DNA of 51,778 nt. It comes from Scedosporium boydii. Lineage: Eukaryota > Ascomycota > Sordariomycetes > Microascales > Microascaceae. The translations under genes were made by a program, and so were the position numbers. Of this stretch, positions 44,063 to 51,778 are shown one piece after another. The notes beneath the pieces are model-generated. The model searched no databases. It saw only the letters and a list, made by a program, of their open reading frames with translations, and was not told the origin of the DNA. Every line of letters starts with the position of its first letter. Within the stretch, counting starts at the first letter, position 1. The DNA is taken from positions 1 through 51,778 of the forward strand of contig NJFT01000266.1 in assembly GCA_002221725.1 (NCBI GenBank), in the 5' to 3' direction.

Positions 44063-45138
44063 GATGATGGATTAATGGGTTCTCTCTCGCGCGATACTAT
44101 GGTATTAATGGTTCTGGTTCGGGGGAATGGGATTGGGGTTGGGCTTCAGGCGTTTTTCATATTCTAGTATCTTTTGGGATCCTTGGGATGGGTTATTCCC
44201 AAGGGAGTTCTGTCGTCTAGACTTGTTAGAGGAAAGACAAATAGAAGCATCTCGGACGAGGGCGACGTCTAGTTCATGAGAAAGAATGGTGAGGAAGACG
44301 AGAAAACGGCAAAGCAAAGTGGGCAAGGCGAGTCGGAGTTCATCGTTAGACGAGCTCTCTGGAGACGACGGTTGTGCGCTTCCTACGTTTCGGAAGAGAA
44401 GTCATGTTTATTATGCGGTGTCGATGCAATGGTGGACTTGCACCACGCCGATGACTTTAAACCATCGATCCGTATCACACCTTTGAGTCTGAGCTAGTCT
44501 TGCAATTGGGGTTAAACAATGCGAGACATGTAACTGAGAGCAGACGAAGCGCTCTGTTCCAAATTCAGGCCTTCGTTGGTGATTGAACTGTTCCTGAAAG
44601 CGTCGATAGGATGCCCTCGTGCGCTGTTGAGTGATGTAGTATTTTGTAGGCAAAGGTTGTCTCGATTAGATTTTGGAGGTGCTGCTCCCGACTTGCCTTG
44701 AGAGTTCTGGCAGCCTGTAAGGATTCCGGGAGCCCAGTTCTAGACCATCTCCAGCACCCAGCATGTTGCCTGTGCCGCAGCGTAAGATTGGTGTCCGAGA
44801 GTGGAGGTGGCTGAGGCTGAGTCGGTTCGGTCCTTCGAGGTCAGCATCAATGGATCAAGGGGGCTGTGGGATTGATCACTTCGCAAAAACTACTGACAAG
44901 AGGAGTGAGATCTACCTGCTGGATTTTGAAAAGATCTTCTCCGATTCTGTTTTCATTTACTACATATGCTTCTTCCCAGAAGAAACTAGTCTAGTTTCAA
45001 TGACCGTTGCCATTGCAAACACTAGCATCATCGATCAGATTGTCGCGACGGCTCAACACACGCTTCTTGGCGTGTGAAACTCAACCAGATTTCCCATCCT
45101 CGACTTTTGCAGCGCATCAATCGAAACAACTCTTCACC
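44063..45138. other. Intergenic stretch between msh6 and the PLAC8 gene
   Basis: Open frames at 44276-44497 and on the minus strand have no motif. No repeat or RNA gene was recognised. It presumably holds the msh6 3' untranslated region and the PLAC8 promoter. Confidence 0.45.
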
Positions 45139-45811
45139 ATGGCCCATCCTCAGCATCAGAACCCAGGCCAATTTCAGACCTACCATGCAGCTCCCCCTCC
45201 TCCGCAGAGTGACGAGTGGAGAGAGGGCCTCTGTGGCTGCTGCAGCCCATGCGACACCTGCCTTCTGGGATGCATCGTCCCCTGTTATCGTCAGTTTCCG
45301 CCGTCTTTGATTTTCAGCGGCAGAGAGGGAGAGAGACGGAGGCTAGATCGCGGCGCTATGGCGTGTATGCAAACCCAGCTAGAATACTAATAGTTGAGAT
45401 AGTCACCGGGCAAACGAGCGAGCGGATGAGGGACCCGACGATGGCCACCTTCAATCCCATAAACCCGGACTTTCTCATCAGTCTTGCCCTTCACTGCACT
45501 ATCGGTTGCGGCTGGATGTAAGATGTTGCCCAACTCATGCCTCGCCTCGCTCCTCCCCAAGTACACTCCCAGATTACAGTTATTAACTCTTTTCGTTTAC
45601 TTGTAGCTGGACGATGATGAAGCGAACCGAAGTTCGCCAGGCCTACGGCATCAAGGGAAGCGCAACGGGTGATTGCTGCACTGCGTACTGGTGTTCTTGC
45701 TGCGCTACCATCCAGCACGAGAAGGAGGTCGTCAACCGTACCGCGGGCGCTGTGGGCGTTGTTCTCCAGGGATATCAGGCACCCGCGAATATGCAGATGA
45801 AGCCCCAGTGA
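45139..45811 (+). CDS. PLAC8-family cysteine-rich protein
   Basis: This is a small Cys-rich membrane-associated protein of 156 residues; relatives include plant FWL/PCR proteins tied to cell size and metal transport. The exons are 45139-45289, 45403-45517 and 45607-45811, with introns of 113 and 89 nt. The first exon is Pro/Gln-rich and enters the domain with GLCGCCSPCDTCLLGCIVPC. Across the splice come TSERMRDPTMATFNPINPDF, then LALHCTIGCGWIWTMMKRTE, VRQAYGIKGSATGDCCTAYW and CSCCATIQHEKEVVNR. The order CxxxxPC ... GCGW ... RxxYGIKG ... DCC...WCxCC...QxEKE is the PLAC8 signature. The first donor is GTCAGT, less common but in phase. The biological role in filamentous fungi is poorly known. Confidence 0.92.
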
Positions 45812-47080
45812 AGGAGTCTGTGTAATTTTGACCTGGTGGGATCATCGTCTAGTTATTGTCTTTGAAGTGGATGCGAACAGGGTCGATGGCCGTTCATTCC
45901 AACCTCGCGCCTGCTTGAGTGGTGATTCCGGTCATTCAAGCTATTTTCGCGTCTTCATATACCCAATTGATTAATCGAGAGAATATGCTCGATCTTTAAC
46001 GCAACTCCTAAGGATGGCGCTGTTTAGTCCCGGACGAAATTGCAGTCGATCACGAGCAGCCCTTACAACAAGTTGTTGAAGTGGTCTATCTCCAGCTACT
46101 AGCGGTAGTGATTGAAGCTGCCTACTACTGATTAAGAACTTCGTTTGAAGAGGGACTTAAGAAATAAAGTAGAGACTAAATGCGAGACAGTGAGACCCTT
46201 CTGGCATCTACTAAATGGAGATATGCAAGGGACGGGCGATCCTCAGATCAACTTTGATCCTAATCCGCTGATCGGAACCGTTTGGCAGTCTTCAAATAGC
46301 AAGCTGCTGCTTTTCGTGTACCAACCTAAGCCCAGGGCTCGGGATCCCACTCTTGCCAGACTATAGCCACGCTCAGGTACAGTTCCGGGTGCCAAGAAAC
46401 CGAAACCCTCTGCCGTTTCTGGTCTCTCGATCTATCTGACGGGAACCAAGGCCAATATCCAACTTTCTCACGTCCGGGAGAAAGTCATGCCTATGATCCT
46501 CTTTAATTCTCCGCCCCGACCCCATTGGCCCGGCCCTCATTAACAGATGCCGTGAGTAGAGCAGCCATCACTGCGATTCACCTGTATTGCTTGATTAAAA
46601 CAAGGAACAAAGGTAAATTTTGATTCTACCCCGGAGCAAATTACCCGGGACTCCGCTACAGACAGGCAGACCGATGTATGAACAATGATCCATGCTCTCC
46701 AAAACCTTGATGCTGTCTTGGCTTGCCGCCGTTTGAGTACCTCTCAACCTTTTTATCCTTTTGTCCCGCACTTAGTCGCTCAATGCTCGCAATCCTGTAG
46801 ATCGACCACCCCTAGTCTATCCCGGAAAGAAAAGTAAAGTGGGACGGCCGAGAGCCGAGATCACGACCCCATTTCCTGTTTGTCGCCATTCGTTCGTTTA
46901 GGACGTATGTCATGTCGATCCGGGAGCGTGGATGGTCGGCGGGTTGCTGGGCACCGGTGATGTGATGCTACCAGCCCTCGTGGCTACTGGACACCCTCGA
47001 TTCTGTCCTTAGGTATGTACGGCAATATGCAAGCTTCTTTCCATCTGACCTTGGGCTCAGAGTTGGGCGCCAAGATGTCG

Positions 47081-47134
47081 TCTCACTTCTTTCTTTCTCT
47101 TTCTCTCACTCCCACACCGTCTCTCTCTCACTCT
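47081..47134 (+). promoter_or_regulatory. CT-rich tract upstream of the DUF3176 gene
   Basis: This is an almost uninterrupted run of C and T (TTCTTTCTTTCTC..., then CTCTCTCTCACTC). Such pyrimidine tracts commonly flank transcription start sites in filamentous fungi. If it marks the start, the leader is over 800 nt. Confidence 0.45.
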
Positions 47135-47652
47135 ATCCGGTGTATACGCAAGTGTCAGTAAACCCTTCCCACATCCCCTCCGATCTGGCTCACTTCTCAT
47201 GGATACCGTTTTCGGTCTTGGAGGAACCGACAAGCAAGCCTTAAGACAATAAAGAAGGGATAGGAAATATACATCGGCACCTGGGATTGGATAGATCTTT
47301 TGTTTTTTCGTGAAATCCGTTCTCAACATAGTGACCGTAAGCAAAGGCCTTCTCTTCTCCCTCCCACCACCTCGTAATAGTCTAGTTCGTTCCCATCCGC
47401 CACCAGCCACGTCCCATACACCCCGAAGCAGACTCTATCCCCACAATGTGGTAGTCGAACCCGGTCTTCTCAAGGTCGAGGCGGGCTGCAACCCTTCTTT
47501 CCACCGGTTTCCTGGCGTGGGATTCCTTTCCTACTTTCTTCTTTCTCCCCCCCACTAGCTAGTTCCTGTTTCCTTTACCAGTCCTTCTCTTTTCAGTATT
47601 ACCCTGCATAGGGGACTAGGCAAAGGCTTGTGGTTCGTTCGTTTTATGTCCG

Positions 47653-47687
47653 TATATGTGTGAGAGAGTGCGTATCTCACACATATA
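47653..47687. repeat. Perfect 13-bp inverted repeat with 9-nt loop
   Basis: TATATGTGTGAGA (47653-47665) and TCTCACACATATA (47675-47687) are exact reverse complements around a 9-nt loop. It lies 269 nt before the DUF3176 ATG. In RNA it would form a stable hairpin; in DNA it could be a palindromic binding site. Confidence 0.95.
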
Positions 47688-47955
47688 GCCTCTGAGTCTC
47701 GCGCGTACAGCCTGACGCATTACACAAACGAATGAAAACATCACCGTTCTCTTTCTGAGGTTCTCGTACGTACGGGAGACACCTCGTCCTTTCCCTAAGT
47801 TTTGATTAAGTCTTTCTGAATTTCCTGGATTTCCTGGTCTGGTGTCTCGTGCGTTTGGAAACTCCCCTTCCGCTCTCTTTTATCTTCTCCAGCCGTCGAT
47901 TTCTTCTTTCCAACCCTCGGCTACTTCGACGTTAGCCATCCAGTGATATTCAAAC

Positions 47956-50510
47956 ATGGCCGACACTCCCAAACTTGACAAGGTCAACGAGGTCATCCCA
48001 GAGGAAGATACCAAGGATGTCACCCCAGCCGAAAGAGAAAAGTCTGAGAGCACTCCCCAAGAACCCACCGAGGTCTCCCCACCTGAATCCACCATTGAAG
48101 ATGGCAGAAAGACCCCTTCCGATCTAAGCGGTCGCAAGACCCCAGTGGACAACATGGACGGGCGAAAGACTCCCTCCTCTGACCTAGACGGCCGCAAAAC
48201 CCCTTCCGACCTTGGAGGTCGCGCAACCCCGTCCGAACTCGAGGGCCGACGCACCCCATCAACGCCCATCACCCCGTGCCAGGACCTCTCGCACATCGCC
48301 TCTCAGGACTCCATCCGCCGTAAACCCGTCCCGGCGCCGAGCTACGACACATTGAGGGACCTGGCCGCTATGGACGGAACGAGGGTGTCGACGCCTAAGA
48401 ATCCCCTGGAGAAGACCACTTACACCATCTTGCCGGAGCAGCTGGCTGAAAAGGCTCCCTCGACTCCAGATGCTACGCCCAGGACGCGCATTACACTCCC
48501 TAGTCGGGAGAAGCCGAAGGGGTTTAAGCTGGATGTTAAAGCTTTGGCGGAGGTTGACTTGAAGAGATTGGTGGAAGCCTGGTGGGTGGAGGCCGCTTGG
48601 TGGGGAGTCGCGCTTCTTTGCTTCATCAGTAAGTGCCCTTAAAATCGAGCTCAAGTGTAAAACAACATCGAGATTGGCACATCTACCACCTCCTGAATTG
48701 GATTTTGTCTCTAACATACGCGGCCAAAAAGTAATTGCTGCTGTCCTCGGCGCTTACAACAACCACCCGCTGACCACCCTTCCCCTCAACCTCAACGCCT
48801 TCCTCGCCTTCTTCACCACAATCTCCACCGTCTCCTTCTTGATTCCTGTCTCCGAGTCACTCTCCCAGTGGAAGTGGAACTACTTCCGCGCCGACAACCG
48901 CTCCCTCGCCGACTTTCAGCTTTTCGACTCAGCAACCCGCTCTCCATCCGGCTGTGCGATCCTGCTCGCCAAGCTTAAGCACACGCACATCGCTAGTGCA
49001 GGTGCAGTAATAGGCATTCTCGCTCTGTTCACGGCCACAGTAACCCAGGCTTCGATCGGTTACCGATCTGACTTCGTCCCTCTCGGAACCGACGGGGGTG
49101 CCGCCATCATTAAAGCCGCTAGGATTCTCGGCTCCGAGCAAGAGGGTGGATTCGGCGAAGGTATCCCCGAGTCTCTAACGCTTGATGTGGTTCCTTTCAG
49201 GTTACCGATAACTTGTTCGACTTCGGAGTGCGAGTTCCCTTCTTTTGAGAGTCTGGCAGTTTGTGTCAAGGTCAATGACGTTACGTCTCGTCTTGGGAAG
49301 CTGCCTGCCAAGGGGAACAGCACTTCGAGTAATGGGGCGAATAAGAAGGCCTATAGTACTTCGCTACCAGATGCAGCGAACTGCGCTATTGAGACGGACG
49401 GCCAGTTTAATGCCCTTGCCTGCAAGACGAACGGGTCGACGACTCTATCTTTTGATGGTGACGATGGCCTGAAGAAAACGGCTATTTACTCGATGCCTAT
49501 CATTTATTCGAATGCCGAGGGCTCGGAAACTTCGCTGAATGTCAAGTTCGAAGCTGCCGAAGTTCTCTTCCATCTATGCCTTAATAGCTATGAAGCCAAG
49601 GTATCCGGCGGCCGCGCGGAGGTCAAAGTTACTGGATCTTCATACTCGTTGGGCTCAGGGTCCGCTGGCAGGGAGGTGGCTGTCAACTGTTCTATGGTCG
49701 GGGAAGGCGATGATGCTACACGGGGTAACAACTGCACGGTTTCGAATAGCGTTCCCTCCGATGCCTTTATGGAGCTTCGGGGTCCGAGGGACGATGAGGA
49801 CGTGTACAAGGCTCATTTTGCGACGCTTGAAGATATGGCGCTAACTATGAACGAAGCCATCAGCGGTCTCTATGTCCGCAGGGTCGGAGAGGATGGGAAG
49901 AAGGAAAGCACCAGCGTTGGGTCACATATCCAACACATTGCGGAGTCTGTAATCTTCAACGGTGATCGAGACAAGCAAAAAGAAAGACTAACAAGAATGG
50001 CTGAGAACATTGCCGTCAGCCTCACCAACGCGCAAGTCTTCTCATCTTCATCCCCCCCTCTTCTCACTCTTACGCCATGCTCTCGACTAACATCTTATTT
50101 AACATAGTATTGCCGCAAAACAATTCGCCGCCTCTCCCCCAACCGCCAACCAAATAACCGGAACCGCCCTCCTCCCCGAATCCCGCATCACCATCCGCTG
50201 GGGCGCCCTCACCCTCCTCATCCTCCAGCTCGTGGGCGCCCTCTTCTTCCTAATCTACACGGCCGTGGCGACGCAGCTAGCTGGGTGCGAAGTGTTCAAG
50301 AGTTCCGCGCTCGCGGCGCTTTTCGCTCTCGAGGAGGACTGTCGAGGCGTCGCGGGAGGTCTTGAGTCGGTGGCGGGGATGAAGAGGAAGGCGAGAGTTA
50401 TGCTTGTTAGGCTGAGGGATGAGGCTATTGTTTTGGCGGGGGAGGAGAGTGTGGGTTCTGGTGTTGCGGTTAATGGTAATGGCAGGTCAAAGTCTAAAGA
50501 GGAGATCTAA
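47956..50510 (+). CDS. DUF3176 fungal membrane protein with N-terminal GRKTP repeats
   Basis: This is a 791-residue multi-pass membrane protein of unknown function. The exons are 47956-48628, 48732-50031 and 50108-50510. The N-terminal about 200 residues are disordered and acidic and hold six GRKTP-like repeats (50-101), potential proline-directed kinase sites. The DUF3176 core starts at the first helix (WWGVALLCFI, then IAAVLGAYNNHPLTTLP, split by intron 1). LNAFLAFFTTISTVSFLIPV, the typical SLSQWKWNYFR, and RSLADFQLFDSATRSPSG follow. A helix at AGAVIGILALFTATVTQASIG precedes a large Cys-containing, probably extracytosolic domain with N-glycosylation sequons (GNST, TNGST). The last helix is TLLILQLVGALFFLIYTAV. 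Intron 2 keeps phase only with a GC donor (GC|GCAAGT at 50032), making a GC-AG intron that joins SLTNA to IAAKQF. Using GT at 50036 breaks the frame. Confidence 0.9.
48103..48258 (+). repeat. Six coding repeats of GRKTPSDL type
   Basis: Residues 50-101 of the DUF3176 protein repeat G-R-K/A/R-(K/R)-T-P at spacings of 9-10 residues: GRKTP four times, GRATP and GRRTP. Each Thr-Pro is a minimal proline-directed kinase site. At DNA level the copies have diverged, so the repeats are old and kept at protein level. Confidence 0.85.
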
Positions 50511-51067
50511 GGAGAAAATGAGGCAAGGAAAAAGAAGGGGGTCTTTGTCTTCCAAGTTTTATCTGGTGTTACGATTTTTTGGTCGTCTCTTTTTCTTCTT
50601 CGATTCTGTTTTATTTCTTTGATTCTATGTAAATAGTTTATTGATGTGTTTTCACCTTTTTTTTACAATTTTGGGAACGAAGACAAGGGACTGAGCGACC
50701 TGGTTTGGCGGAGCAGAGGACAGATGGAAATGGGGCATAGGATCAATGAATGGAACTTCTTCGAGGATTTAGAATCCTCGCTCTCGGCTCTTAGGGGACG
50801 GGTTTTACAGACGTTTACACTCCACGAACTGAGAACTCGTCCCGGTGTTCAACATACACTTCTTCTCTTGTGGTGCTCTTGGACCTATCGTCTCGATGCC
50901 ACATCAGAACGACTGGTTCCACGCTCATAGAGCCTCACTTAGACAGCATCTACCGTAAACGTAATACAGATCCGAAAAAAAAAAGCCCCCAAAGCAGGGT
51001 AGAACTCTCAACGACGAATCCAATACACACCCTCGTCATCCTATCCACCAAGCATATAAATCTTCCC
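50511..51067. other. Gap between convergent genes
   Basis: It holds the 3' flanks of the DUF3176 gene and of the dienelactone hydrolase. T-rich stretches occur at 50570-50670. Nothing else is recognised. Confidence 0.5.
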
Positions 51068-51778
51068 TCAAGCCCACTGGTCAAACCACCTAACAGCCTG
51101 GAAGAAGGCTGACTCCTTCGCGAACTTCTCCTCGGGGCTCGACAAGTTGGCACGAACGCCGAAGCCGTGGTTGGTGCCGCTGTACAAGTTCAATTGATAT
51201 GGGACGTCGGCATCTTTGAGCAGACCCTCGATCTCGACCCGACGATCGGCAGTGAGCAAGCTATCGGTTTCTGGAGAAAGAAAAGGAATCACAGACGTTA
51301 GAAGATAAGCCGCATTTTGCTTGAAGAAGAAAAGGAAACAAGGAGAGGGAAGAAAAGCAAGACAGAAAGAAAGAAGTAAGAAGAATGAGAGACAACAACT
51401 CACCGGCAAAGGCAATGCTCGAAGCAACCGTAACGTTCGAAACCTCATCATCCCCCAAATTACTCGGATGCGCCGCAAACACGGCACTAGCACCCTTTCC
51501 CTCAGCCCCGAACCTAAACGCAAACCGTCCGCCGAAACAGTACCCCGTAACCCCGAAGCGCTTCACGCCCAGCTCGTCGCGAAGATACGCGATGGCCTCT
51601 TCGATGCGGGCGTCGACGGTCTCGGGCCCGTTGTCGGCCAGGAACTGCTGGATGTCCCAACCCGGCTGGTTGAGATCGGAGGGCGCGGGCGAGCCGGCGA
51701 AGAGGTCGGGGGCTACGGTGAGGAAGCCGGCGCGGGAGAAGCTGTCGGCGAGACTGTGGTGCTTTTGTTAGGCGGGTT
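51068..51778 (-). CDS. Dienelactone hydrolase family protein, 5' part outside the window
   Basis: This is a cytosolic alpha/beta hydrolase with a cysteine nucleophile. The visible minus-strand exons are 51753-51404 and 51270-51068 (TGA). A third intron enters from the window edge (acceptor at 51754). The family motifs are clear: AGFLTVAPDLFAGSPAPSDL, then the nucleophile elbow GVTGYCFGGRFAFRFG (Cys). ETDSLLTADRRVEIE carries the acid Asp and is formed across a 133-nt intron. The catalytic His is in YSGTNHGFGVR, and the end is FFQAVRWFDQWA. Bacterial relatives open dienelactone in chlorocatechol degradation; most fungal members have unknown substrates. The start codon and N-terminal about 70-90 residues are missing here because of the window edge, not because of a defect. 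Confidence 0.92.

Larger units (their letters stand above)
45812..47955. promoter_or_regulatory. Long gene-free region upstream of the DUF3176 gene
   Basis: No coding region is supported in these 2.1 kb. It contains a CT-rich tract (47081-47134) and a strong inverted repeat (47653-47687), both typical of or possible in a long fungal 5' leader. The length and the CT tract suggest a regulated promoter with a long untranslated region. Confidence 0.5.

Overview
The window is nuclear DNA of a filamentous ascomycete (Pezizomycotina, probably Sordariomycetes; the class is an inference). The reasons are short 50-135 nt GT-AG introns with CTAAC-like branch sites, a Zn2Cys6 regulator, a HET-domain gene, a DUF3176 membrane protein, a PLAC8 protein, and fungal versions of housekeeping genes (N-myristoyltransferase, Swc3, Rcf1, Ilv1, bL36m, Naa40, Msh6). 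Genes are monocistronic on both strands. No rRNA, convincing tRNA, intact transposon or CRISPR array was seen.

Layout. The left 13 kb is accessory in character: a minus-strand MFS sugar transporter with an in-frame stop (945-2754); a divergent Zn2Cys6 transcription factor whose zinc cluster is split over three exons, one only 15 nt (4028-6800); a HET-domain gene broken by a frameshift (7608-9318); and a divergent pair of an NTF2/SnoaL-like protein (10024-10710, minus) and a Baeyer-Villiger monooxygenase (11334-13000, plus) that share a promoter. From 13.9 to 29.1 kb come a fungal multi-pass membrane protein, a ZZ-finger/EF-hand protein, an alpha/beta hydrolase, N-myristoyltransferase, an ABHD12-like hydrolase with an 8-nt microexon, and SWR1-complex subunit Swc3. 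From 29.1 to 32.8 kb lie a tentative small gene, a secreted proprotein whose mature part is about half histidine, and a perfect 31-bp tandem duplication. From 32.8 to 44.1 kb the genes are housekeeping: Rcf1, threonine dehydratase, mitochondrial bL36, histone N-acetyltransferase Naa40 and mismatch-repair Msh6. The right end holds a PLAC8 protein, a 2.1-kb gene-free stretch with a strong 13-bp inverted repeat, a DUF3176 protein with GRKTP repeats and a GC-AG intron, and the 3' part of a dienelactone hydrolase that runs off the edge.

How the genes may work together. Most are unrelated neighbours. Two divergent arrangements suggest co-regulation: transporter with Zn2Cys6 regulator, and BVMO with NTF2-like protein. 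The second is a compact candidate oxidation/cyclisation module without other biosynthetic genes beside it. Three accessory features show decay or recent change: the transporter stop, the HET frameshift, and a relic open reading frame at about 9480-9620 with two stops of the C-to-T type. Exon boundaries were set by hand from splice consensus, reading phase and family motifs; summed exon lengths are divisible by three for every spliced intact gene.
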